NCBI GenBank assembly: GCA_022822205.1
Contig: JAJECC010000155.1
Coordinates: forward strand, 1-32,743
DNA length: 32,743 bases
Direction: 5' to 3'
Origin: Rhodospirillales bacterium
GTDB taxonomy: Bacteria > Pseudomonadota > Alphaproteobacteria > Rhodospirillales > UBA2165
A program made the position numbers and the translations under genes. Below are positions 25,377-32,526 of the stretch, piece after piece (the stretch's first letter is position 1; each line of letters begins with the position of its first letter). Under the pieces are notes generated by a model that was given only the letters and a program-made list of their open reading frames with translations, searched no databases and was not told where the DNA came from.

Positions 25377-26273
25377 TTAGCCGGCTTTTCGCAATTCAAG
25401 TATCTCCCGCGCTTCGGCGGCGGTTGCGGGTTCACGGCCCAATGTACGAAGGATCTCGACACCTTTCTCGACCAACGCTCCGTTGCCGGGCGTCAACACA
25501 CCCTTCTCCAAGTATATATTATCTTCCATGCCGACGCGTACATGACCGCCCAACAAAGCCGCCTGAGCCAGCATCGGGAATTCGCCGGCGCTGATACCGA
25601 ATGATGACCAATCGGCGTTGTCGGGAAGGCGGTCGCGCATGACCATCATCGATTCCGGCGTCTGTTCGATGCCCCAAGGTATGCCGAGGCATAGCTGAAA
25701 CAGGGGACGGCCCGTAATATGGCCGTTCGTGATCAAGGTCTTGGCAAATCTGAGATGTCCCGTGTCGAACACTTCCAACTCGGCCTTCACGCCGAGGCCG
25801 GTCGCGATGTCGGCCATCCGTGCCAACTGCCGTGGTGTGTTTAGGAGCACAAGGCGGTCGCCAAAATTGATACTCCCGCAATCCAGGGTGCAGATTTCGG
25901 GAAGGTTTTCGACGACGTGCCGCATGCGGATCTCGGCTGACTGAACGTTCGCCGTTCCCAGGTCATCGCCGCCATCCGGGTCGCCGGGCACAAATCGTGC
26001 GCCGGGCCCGCAGGTGAGATTCAAGGCGACGTCGGTGCTGCTGCTTCGGATGCGATCGACGACCTCTTTGTATAATTCCGGTTTCATGCTGGGCCGGCCG
26101 GTCTCGGGATCGCGCACATGGATATGCACGATGGCGGCGCCCGCCGTGGCGGCTTCGATGGCGGAGTCGGCGATCTCCTTCGGCGTCACGGGCAACGCCG
26201 GGTTCTTCTCCGGCGGTGTTCCGCCGCCGGTAAGGGCGCAGGTGAGTATGGTCTTGGTTTCGTGGACGGCCAT
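25377..26273 (-). CDS. BKACE (beta-keto acid cleavage enzyme, DUF849) family protein
   Basis: A 298-residue zinc-dependent TIM-barrel enzyme of the family that includes 3-keto-5-aminohexanoate cleavage enzyme. The zinc ligands H50 and H52 are seen in IVHIHVRDPETGRPS, and a further ligand Glu in GGHVRVGMEDNIYL. Family members condense a beta-keto acid with acetyl-CoA, giving acetoacetate and a new CoA ester. Here it could trim a keto-acid produced after ring cleavage. The ATG follows GGGAGAG. It is the first gene of the long minus-strand series and faces the IclR site at 26407-26421. Confidence 0.9.
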   Translation of the reverse strand: MAVHETKTILTCALTGGGTPPEKNPALPVTPKEIADSAIEAATAGAAIVHIHVRDPETGRPSMKPELYKEVVDRIRSSSTDVALNLTCGPGARFVPGDPDGGDDLGTANVQSAEIRMRHVVENLPEICTLDCGSINFGDRLVLLNTPRQLARMADIATGLGVKAELEVFDTGHLRFAKTLITNGHITGRPLFQLCLGIPWGIEQTPESMMVMRDRLPDNADWSSFGISAGEFPMLAQAALLGGHVRVGMEDNIYLEKGVLTPGNGALVEKGVEILRTLGREPATAAEAREILELRKAG

Positions 26274-26406
26274 CCGGACTCTCCCTCAAGCATTGGGTTG
26301 CCATCTTGAGACCGGATCGGTCGAGCTCACCGGCCCGCGGGGTTTGCTTACATGTGGATTGATCATAGGTCCCTTCGCATCCCGCCAAAGGATGTAGCTT
26401 TGAATT

Positions 26407-26421
26407 GTCTACATTGTGGAC
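26407..26421. promoter_or_regulatory. Putative IclR operator between divergent catabolic blocks
   Basis: GTCTACATTGTGGAC matches the site at 24498-24512 in 14 of 15 bases, with symmetric arms GTCYACA/TGTRGAC. It lies in the 208-bp region between the BKACE gene (minus) and the alpha/beta hydrolase gene (plus), placed to control both directions. I see no convincing -35/-10 pair around it. Confidence 0.7.
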
Positions 26422-26481
26422 AACCAAAACTCAGATATTGGCCTGCGATCCGGATTTCACGAAAAGAAGGAGACTCATTGA

Positions 26482-27315
26482 TTGGGTGAAGCCCGGAATA
26501 TGGATCACATGCACATGGCGCCGTCCGTTGACGGAACGGAAATCGGCAGTCGGGTTCTTGGTAACGGGCCGCCGCTCATCATGGTGCACGGGACGGGGGT
26601 CGACGGGCGCTCGTTTCGAAACGTGGAGAATTTACTTGCCCGCCATTACACGGTTTACCTCATGGACCGGCGTGACAGAGGCGTCAGCGGAAGGACCCGG
26701 GCCGAGTGGCGGCTCAAGCTTGAAGCCGAAGATATCGCGGCCCTCGTGCGTTCGATCGACGAACCGGTCCGGCTGTTCGCACATTCCTTCGGGGCCGGGT
26801 GTGCACTCGAGGCCGTACCCGGACTGGACAACCTCGTCGGATTCTTGATGTACGACGCCTTGATCCCGGTATGGCCGTTCGGCCCCAGCCCGGAAATTGT
26901 CGGCGCCATCGTCGCCGCCGGAAACGCGGGCGACTGGGAAGAGGTCGTCCGAATTCAATATGTCGATTGGACGAAACGGGGCGCTGAGGCGTTCAAGGAT
27001 CAAAAGAAAGATTCCGACCGCTGGGCGCGGCGGATCGCGATTGCGAAAACCTTGCCCCGCGAATTTCAAGCCCACCGCCACTACAACATGGAGCCTTCCC
27101 GCATGGCGGAGATTGCCGTGCCGACGCGGCTGTTGTCGGGCGAGACAACCGGGCCATATGTCACAAAATCGACAAAACTCATATTGGATGTGATTCCCGA
27201 TGTGGAGCGCATCGAACTAAAGGGCGCCGGCCACTTCCTGTTCGATAAGGATCCTGAACGGTTTGTTGGCGAAGTCCTGGAATTTTTCGGCGCCGAAGAG
27301 AAAGCCGACCACTAG
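26482..27315 (+). CDS. Alpha/beta hydrolase
   Basis: A 277-residue hydrolase with oxyanion motif MVHGTGVDGRSF, nucleophile elbow AHSFGAG (S102), and terminal base His in GAGHFLFDKDP. A serine nucleophile is compatible with an esterase or with a meta-cleavage-product C-C hydrolase of the MhpC/BphD type. It precedes a VOC extradiol dioxygenase by 16 bp, which favours the latter. The start is a TTG at 26482 with AAGGAGA at the right distance; the first ATG (26500) lacks a good ribosome site. It is the first gene of the plus-strand block, just after the putative IclR operator. Confidence 0.82.
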   Translation: MGEARNMDHMHMAPSVDGTEIGSRVLGNGPPLIMVHGTGVDGRSFRNVENLLARHYTVYLMDRRDRGVSGRTRAEWRLKLEAEDIAALVRSIDEPVRLFAHSFGAGCALEAVPGLDNLVGFLMYDALIPVWPFGPSPEIVGAIVAAGNAGDWEEVVRIQYVDWTKRGAEAFKDQKKDSDRWARRIAIAKTLPREFQAHRHYNMEPSRMAEIAVPTRLLSGETTGPYVTKSTKLILDVIPDVERIELKGAGHFLFDKDPERFVGEVLEFFGAEEKADH

Positions 27316-27331
27316 GAAAGGCATACGGAAT

Positions 27332-28258
27332 ATGGTGAACGTTACCGATATCTCTTACGTCCGTTTGCGGGCGCCCGATCTCGATAAAATGGAGGCATTC
27401 CTCTCGGACTTCGGCATGAAGCGGGCCCACCGGACCGGCACGCGTCTTTACATGCATGGCACGGGATCCGACCGGTATCTGCATGTCACGGAACTCGGTG
27501 AACCCGGTTTCGTCGGGTTCGCTTTCAACGCAGGCTCCCTCGAAGACCTTGAAGAGCTCGCACGGATGGAAGATTCGTCGGATATCGAGGAGATCGACGC
27601 GCCGGGCGGCGGGCATCGGGTCGTGATGACCGACCCGGATGGCTTTCAGATTGAAGTTGTTTATGGAATCGAACCGCGATCGCCGGCAACCGTCGAAGGA
27701 AGATTGCCTTATAACATTCGTTCGACCTACCGGCGTCGGGGTGAATTCGTCCGTTATGAAAAGGCGCCGTCCAGCGTCAAGAGACTGGGCCATGTCGTCA
27801 TATTCGTCTCGGACTTTCCACGGAGCCGGGATTGGTATCAGCCGCGCTTCGGCTTTCTGATTTCCGATGACATCGTCGCCGACGACCAGCCGGATAAGCC
27901 GGTATCGGCGTTCTTTCGTTGCAACAAAGGCGACGAGTTCGTCGACCATCACACCCTCTTGACGGTGGAGCGGCCCGGCATGGCCGGCTTGAACCATTGC
28001 GCGTTCGAGGTCGAGGATTTTGACGATTTGCAATTGGGCCATGATTACCTGGTGGACAATAACCATCTGCATTTCTGGGGCATCGGGCGGCACGTCCAGG
28101 GAAGCCAGATTTTCGACTATTGGCAGGATCCCTGGGGGCGCACCCACGAACATTGGACCGACGGCGACCAACTGAACGCAAATTCACCGCGCGGACGAAC
28201 CACGGCCGCTCATGTTCTGGATGTCCAGTGGGGTCAACGACACCCCATGAACCGGTAG
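27332..28258 (+). CDS. VOC-family extradiol ring-cleavage dioxygenase (two-module)
   Basis: A 308-residue dioxygenase of the type I extradiol family, built of two vicinal-oxygen-chelate modules (about 5-115 and 148-280). The three metal ligands are visible in the second module: H154 (RLGHVVIFV), H222 (GLNHCAFEV) and E273 (GRTHEHW). It opens a catechol or hydroquinone ring next to a hydroxyl with O2 and non-haem Fe(II). Homologues include BphC, catechol 2,3-dioxygenase and, more distantly, chlorohydroquinone dioxygenases. The ATG at 27332 has only a weak ribosome site, so translational coupling to the upstream hydrolase is possible. Confidence 0.9.
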   Translation: MVNVTDISYVRLRAPDLDKMEAFLSDFGMKRAHRTGTRLYMHGTGSDRYLHVTELGEPGFVGFAFNAGSLEDLEELARMEDSSDIEEIDAPGGGHRVVMTDPDGFQIEVVYGIEPRSPATVEGRLPYNIRSTYRRRGEFVRYEKAPSSVKRLGHVVIFVSDFPRSRDWYQPRFGFLISDDIVADDQPDKPVSAFFRCNKGDEFVDHHTLLTVERPGMAGLNHCAFEVEDFDDLQLGHDYLVDNNHLHFWGIGRHVQGSQIFDYWQDPWGRTHEHWTDGDQLNANSPRGRTTAAHVLDVQWGQRHPMNR

Positions 28259-28324
28259 GACCCTGTCGGCGGGCTGGTCGGCGGTCAGCCGTTGCGCCAA
28301 TCCGCGTCAACCACGGAGCATCCG

Positions 28325-29383
28325 ATGTCTTCTGCGAATACCAACAAGCAAATCCTTCTCAAGAAACGTCCTGACGGACCGTTGACAACCGATTTGTTCG
28401 AGCTGGCCGAGGCCGCGCTGCCCAGCCCCGGGACAAATCAATTTCTCGTCCGGGCGGAATGGCTGTCCCTCGACCCGTTTATGGTGGGACGGATGCGCGC
28501 CGAAGCCAATTACGCACAGGGGGTCCAGCTCGGGGAGGTGATGCAGGCTTCCGCCGTCGGCCGGGTCATTGAATCGAACAACGGCGAATTTCCCGTCGGC
28601 AATCTCTACGTCGGCATGTTCGGACTTCAGGAATATGCCGTCTCCGACGGGTCGAACGTATCGCTCGAGGTTGATCCCGGGCGCGCGCCCGCTTCTTTGT
28701 CGCTCGGCATCCTCGGCATGCCGGGAATGACCGCCTATTTCGGATTGCTTAAAGCCGGCGAGCCGCGGGAAGGCGAGACCGTTCTTGTAAGTGCCTGCGG
28801 GGGCCCGGTAGGCAGCCTGGTCGGCCAAATCGCCAAAATAAAAGGCTGCCGGGCGGTTGGCATTACCAGTGTCGAGGCAAAACGGCGCTACGCCATCGAC
28901 GAGTTCGGCTTCGACGAGGTCGTCCTCTACAAGGACGACCAGGGAAACCCCCTGCCCAAAGCCGCGCTGACAGAACGCATCGGCTCCGCCTGCCCTGATG
29001 GTGTCGATGTGTATTTCGACAATGTCGGCGGAGACATCTATGACGCAACGCTGCCGAACTTCAATATTCGCGGACGCATCGTGGTGTGCGGCCGGGTTGC
29101 GGCGGCAACGTTGAGCGATTCTTCCCAAGATGTCGGCCCGCGGGACAACAGCACGATTTTGGTGAAACGGCTGCGCAAACAGGGTTTCCTGGTCGCCGAC
29201 TACGCTCCCGACAAAGTCGAGGCCCTTGACCAGCTGACCGCGTGGCTCGAGGAGGGGAGCGTTCGGCATCGCGAAGACGTCGTCGACGGTATTGAGCGGG
29301 CCCCCGAGGCATTCATCCGAATGATGAGGGGTGACAACCGCGGAAAGCAGTTGGTTCGGCTCGACCCGGCGCGGAACGAGTAA
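28325..29383 (+). CDS. NADP-dependent oxidoreductase (CurA/alkenal reductase-like MDR family)
   Basis: A 352-residue medium-chain reductase without zinc-site residues. It has the N-terminal substrate domain (WLSLDPFMVGRM, GEVMQASAVGRVIES), GILGMPGMTAYFGLL, the cofactor-binding VSACGGPVGSLVGQIAKIKG, and DVYFDNVGGDIYDATLPNF. Family members (curcumin reductase CurA, 2-alkenal reductase, leukotriene B4 dehydrogenase) use NADPH to reduce a C=C bond next to a carbonyl. In this context it could reduce an unsaturated keto intermediate. The ATG at 28325 follows GGAG. Confidence 0.9.
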   Translation: MSSANTNKQILLKKRPDGPLTTDLFELAEAALPSPGTNQFLVRAEWLSLDPFMVGRMRAEANYAQGVQLGEVMQASAVGRVIESNNGEFPVGNLYVGMFGLQEYAVSDGSNVSLEVDPGRAPASLSLGILGMPGMTAYFGLLKAGEPREGETVLVSACGGPVGSLVGQIAKIKGCRAVGITSVEAKRRYAIDEFGFDEVVLYKDDQGNPLPKAALTERIGSACPDGVDVYFDNVGGDIYDATLPNFNIRGRIVVCGRVAAATLSDSSQDVGPRDNSTILVKRLRKQGFLVADYAPDKVEALDQLTAWLEEGSVRHREDVVDGIERAPEAFIRMMRGDNRGKQLVRLDPARNE

Positions 29384-29409
29384 ATTCACCAGGCAGGAGG
29401 AGAGAACAA

Positions 29410-30231
29410 ATGGCATTCGTCCGATACACGCACAACGGCGCTCCGACCGTCGGGATTGTCGAGAATGGTCTGGTTAATCCGACATCCGCCGCAACCCTCG
29501 CCGAGGCGCTGGTCGAGGGCGCGAGCGCGGACGGCCCCGGGGAAGCGCTCGACGAGGCATCACTGCTGCCCTGCGTCGATCCGACCGCGAAAATTCTCTG
29601 TGTCGCGCTCAATTATGTGGACCACGCCAAAGAGGCCAATGTGGATGTGCCGGAGTCGCCGATCTTTTTCTTCAAATGCCGGGAAGCGATGATCGCCGCC
29701 GGCGATCCGATTCAGATGCCCAAAGCGGTGACGGAAATCGATTGGGAGGGCGAACTCGCGATCATCATCGGCAAGGACGCCTTCGAGATTTCCAAGGATG
29801 ACGCGTGGGATCACATCGCGGGGATCGCGCCTTTCAACGACGGCTCGGCGCGCAATATTCTGATCGTCAAGGCGGGTGAGCGCCGGCAGGCCGACTGGTT
29901 CTCGGGCAAGTGCCTCAACAAGTCGACGCCGATGGGCCCGGTCGCCGTGCCGACCGGTGAGGTGCTCGATGAGCTCAAGGCCGGCAGCCTCCGCATCAAG
30001 ACGACGGTGTCCGGGGAGGTCAAACAGGAAGCGCCGATCTCCGACATGGTTTTCGATATTCCGACCCTGGTGGCTTTCGCGTCCAGCCGGATCACGTTAT
30101 CGGCCGGGGACGTCATCGCCACGGGCACGCCGCCGGGCGTCGGCTTCGCGACCAAGACCTACATGAAAAAAGGCGACGTCGTAGAGGTCGAGATCACCGG
30201 TTTGCCGACCCTGAGAAATGTCGTGGCCTGA
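29410..30231 (+). CDS. Fumarylacetoacetate hydrolase (FAH) family protein
   Basis: A 273-residue FAH-fold enzyme. Family segments are KILCVALNYVDHAKEANVDV, PIFFFKCREAMIAAGDPIQMP, the metal-binding EIDWEGELAIIIGKDA, PFNDGSARN and the C-terminal GDVIATGTPPGVGFA. Members are acylpyruvases, 2-hydroxyhepta-2,4-diene-1,7-dioate isomerases or 2-oxo-4-pentenoate hydratases, all acting on open-chain keto acids from ring cleavage. A strong AGGAGGAGAG site precedes the ATG. Its place after the extradiol dioxygenase and a possible C-C hydrolase fits a meta-cleavage route, though the exact reaction is open. Confidence 0.92.
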   Translation: MAFVRYTHNGAPTVGIVENGLVNPTSAATLAEALVEGASADGPGEALDEASLLPCVDPTAKILCVALNYVDHAKEANVDVPESPIFFFKCREAMIAAGDPIQMPKAVTEIDWEGELAIIIGKDAFEISKDDAWDHIAGIAPFNDGSARNILIVKAGERRQADWFSGKCLNKSTPMGPVAVPTGEVLDELKAGSLRIKTTVSGEVKQEAPISDMVFDIPTLVAFASSRITLSAGDVIATGTPPGVGFATKTYMKKGDVVEVEITGLPTLRNVVA

Positions 30232-30262
30232 GCGCAAACCGGTGGAAGCGAGGTAAACCACG

Positions 30263-30790
30263 ATGTCCGCGATTACGTTTTATGAAATCACCGTCCCGGT
30301 GTTCCGGCGGTTCCTGACCCATCTCCAGGAGATTCTCGATTACGCCGAGCGGGAAATGGACTCCCAGGGCCTCACGGAAGCGGAGATTGTCGGCGCCCGT
30401 CTGGCGCCGGACATGTTCACACTCGGCCAGCAGGTGATGGTCGCGACGTTTCACGCGACCCTGTCGTTGGCGACGCTCAAGGGCGAAGAGCGACCGAAAC
30501 TTCCCGAAGATATCGAGAGCTTTGCGGGCCTCCGTGAACGAATTTCCGCAACGTTGGAGTATCTGGATGACGTCATGGAAAGCGATGTCAACGGCACCGA
30601 GGACAAGGAAGTCGAGTATCCGTTATTCAGCGGCCCTCGCCGCTTTACGGGCCGTACGCTCCTTCTCAATCACTGTATTCCCAATTTCTTTTTCCACGTG
30701 TCGACGGCGTACGACCTGCTGAGGAACAATGGGTTTCAGATCAAGAAGCGCGACTTCCTGGGAATGACCAAACCCGGCGAGGAAGAGTAG
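30263..30790 (+). CDS. DUF1993 family protein
   Basis: A 175-residue helical protein matching the DUF1993 pattern: an N-terminal FYEITVPVFRRFLTHLQEIL helix, LAPDMFTLGQQVMVATFHA, ETGxxxY-region residues EYPLFSGPRRFTGRTLLLNH, and NFFFHVSTAYDLLRNNG. The fold is thought to be DinB-like with conserved histidines that could bind metal. The function is unknown. It is the fifth gene of the plus-strand block, 31 bp after the FAH gene, so it is probably co-transcribed with ring-cleavage enzymes. Confidence 0.85.
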   Translation: MSAITFYEITVPVFRRFLTHLQEILDYAEREMDSQGLTEAEIVGARLAPDMFTLGQQVMVATFHATLSLATLKGEERPKLPEDIESFAGLRERISATLEYLDDVMESDVNGTEDKEVEYPLFSGPRRFTGRTLLLNHCIPNFFFHVSTAYDLLRNNGFQIKKRDFLGMTKPGEEE

Positions 30791-30838
30791 GGGAACCACT
30801 ACGTATACGGAATAAATGGAGTGCTCGCGGTATGCAGG

Positions 30839-30994
30839 GAGGGGACCTCTTTGATCCGCGGGCGCATCGGTGCGGCAACCAAACATGTGACCGGCTTCGG
30901 CATCGCAACGGAGTGCGGTTTCGGGCGGCGTCCGTCCGAGACCATCCGCGCGTTGCTCGAGCTGCATGGCGATATTGCGCGACTGACGATATAA
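30839..30994 (+). pseudogene. C-terminal remnant of a MetE/CoM-transferase-like protein
   Basis: This 52-codon stretch ends at a TAA. Its segment LIRGRIGAATKHVTGFGIAT continues as ECGFGRRPSETIRALLELHG, which resembles the C-terminus of cobalamin-independent methionine synthase-like proteins (including epoxyalkane:CoM transferase relatives), where the Cys of ECGFGRR is a zinc ligand. The rest of the roughly 350-residue domain is missing, and no start codon with a ribosome site is present. It lies in the 249-bp gap between the DUF1993 and amidohydrolase genes and implies that a gene was deleted there. Confidence 0.6.
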
Positions 30995-31039
30995 TCGCCG
31001 GCCACTGAATTCACGGATGGCGCCCGAGAGGAGAGATCG

Positions 31040-32017
31040 ATGAGCGGCGGACACACGCAGGAGAGACTTGCCGAACCGCTGCGCGTGATCGACTTTCATA
31101 ACCATTTCACCGGCCCGTCCTTCAAGCTGACTTTGCAGGACAGGACCAAGAATCCGGCGGCGCGCGCCGCGAGCGCCAAGGTCGAGGCGCTGCTTGAAAG
31201 TCCGGCCGCGCTTCTCGATTCTCTCGAACAGACCGGTGTTTCCGCACGGGTGATCAATATCCCCACGGCTTTCCTGGAAGACGCGGACGGCAACGTGCCG
31301 CCGGACACGCACCGTCGCATCAACGATGAAGTCGCCAATCTCGCGGCCAAATACCCCGGCAAGATTTATGGGCTTGCCTCCATCGACGCTTTCTCCGGCG
31401 ACGCCGGCGCGCGGGAAGTACACCGCGCCTTCAAGGATCTCGGCTTGCGAGGAATATTTGTCGAGAGCGCATCAGGCGACCTTCTGCTCGATTCACCTCA
31501 ATCGCGCCCGACATTGGCGGCGGCGGAGGAACTGGGAATTCCTGTCTTCATTCACCCGCTAACGGATCCGCAACTGCACGCGCGCTTCAGCCGGACCGGC
31601 AGGCTGGGCATGATCCTTGCCCGCGGAACCATCAATGCGGCTTCGCTGTTCTCCCTGCTCGACACCGGCGTTTTTGACGAATTGCCGAAACTCAAGGTCG
31701 TCGTCACCACGCTCGCCATCGGCGGCGTGCTCATGGCCGGCGGTTTGGGCGACGGGCAGCGCATCCGCGGCGATACGCCCGAATTGCTGCGCCGGCATGT
31801 CTATATCGACACGATGGGACTCGATCCCGCGCTCGTCGGTTCGATGGAGGCGTTGCTTGGCGCCGATCACGTGCTTGCGGGAACCGACTGGCCGATCAAC
31901 GTCGAAAAGGACGTTCCGGCGCGGCTGCAAAAGGCGCTGGAAAGGGCCGGCCTCGACGCCGAACAGCAGCGGATGGTGGCAAGCGGCAATACGCTCCGGC
32001 TGCTTTCGGCCGCCTGA
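31040..32017 (+). CDS. Amidohydrolase (ACMSD-like) family protein
   Basis: A 325-residue TIM-barrel metal enzyme. The metal ligands H20 and H22 (VIDFHNHF), H172 (IPVFIHPL) and D283 (LAGTDWPI) are all present. Where decarboxylases of the ACMSD/gamma-resorcylate type normally have a catalytic or metal-bound His (a THGGG-like segment), this protein has VVVTTLAIGG, with Thr224. It may belong to a subfamily with a different mechanism. Members decarboxylate or hydrolyse aromatic acids and ring-cleavage products. The ATG follows GAGGAGAG. It is the last intact gene of the plus-strand block. Confidence 0.85.
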   Translation: MSGGHTQERLAEPLRVIDFHNHFTGPSFKLTLQDRTKNPAARAASAKVEALLESPAALLDSLEQTGVSARVINIPTAFLEDADGNVPPDTHRRINDEVANLAAKYPGKIYGLASIDAFSGDAGAREVHRAFKDLGLRGIFVESASGDLLLDSPQSRPTLAAAEELGIPVFIHPLTDPQLHARFSRTGRLGMILARGTINAASLFSLLDTGVFDELPKLKVVVTTLAIGGVLMAGGLGDGQRIRGDTPELLRRHVYIDTMGLDPALVGSMEALLGADHVLAGTDWPINVEKDVPARLQKALERAGLDAEQQRMVASGNTLRLLSAA

Positions 32018-32059
32018 TTTTCAGCCGATTTTGGGGCGGCCGGGCGCCGCGCCAACCTA

Positions 32060-32337
32060 GAGCGGTTCACGTTTATTCGGAAACGATAGGGAATTCCCTC
32101 AGGGTTTGATTTGTGGTTCGAGATGGATGCCGGGTAAGGAGGCCAGCATCCATGACCCGACCTTATTCGATCGAACGGGCCTTCGCCAAGATCAAGCATT
32201 GGATGCGAACCGCACGGAAACGAAACATGGAAGACGCCTGGCGGCACGTCGGACTTATCGCCGGAACAGTCCCCCACACGAATGCGCCAACTACTTCAGG
32301 AACGCAGGATATGCTTCCGTCAATAGGTGAAAGACTC
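32060..32337 (+). mobile_element. Decayed IS630-family element with terminal inverted repeats
   Basis: The 278-bp segment begins GAGCGGTTCACG and ends with a matching inverted copy (GAGTCTTTCACC on the other strand), about 13 of 21 bases alike. It is bordered by TA on both sides (32058-32059 and 32338-32339), the target duplicated by IS630/Tc1 elements. Inside, codons from 32152 give RPYSIERAFAKIKHWMR. After a frameshift near 32270 follows HECANYFRNAGYASV, ending at 32330. Together these match the last 60 residues of IS630 transposases. The rest of the transposase is deleted, so it is not mobile by itself. Confidence 0.72.
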
Positions 32338-32379
32338 TAGCCGGCACCGCCCCGCCTGCAGATGGATAATCTGCGATCT

Positions 32380-32512
32380 TCAACGCAGGACATGCACCGA
32401 GCAGGGCGCGTGACGAACGACCCGGGCAGCCGTCGAACCGAGCAAATAATCCTGCAAGTTCGGCGCATGAGATCCGACGTTGTTGCCGGTCGAAAGCTCC
32501 TTGTGTCCCCCA
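32380..32512 (-). pseudogene. Universal stress protein (UspA) C-terminal fragment
   Basis: On the minus strand this encodes [20 protein letters not shown] then [12 protein letters not shown] and a stop, the typical ATP-binding G-2x-G-9x-G(S/T) tail of UspA proteins. Only about 40 residues remain of the usual 140-150. It begins directly after the stop codon of the multicopper oxidase, in the same frame, without a start codon, so a deletion has joined the two. The bases 32338-32380 contain no recognisable gene. Confidence 0.65.
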
Positions 32513-32526
32513 ATCGGGTCCGGACC

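Noticed and set aside
29383..29392. GTAAATTCAC resembling half of the TetR palindrome
   Set aside because: The second arm is missing and it overlaps the CurA-like stop codon; a similar lone half-site occurs near 31008.
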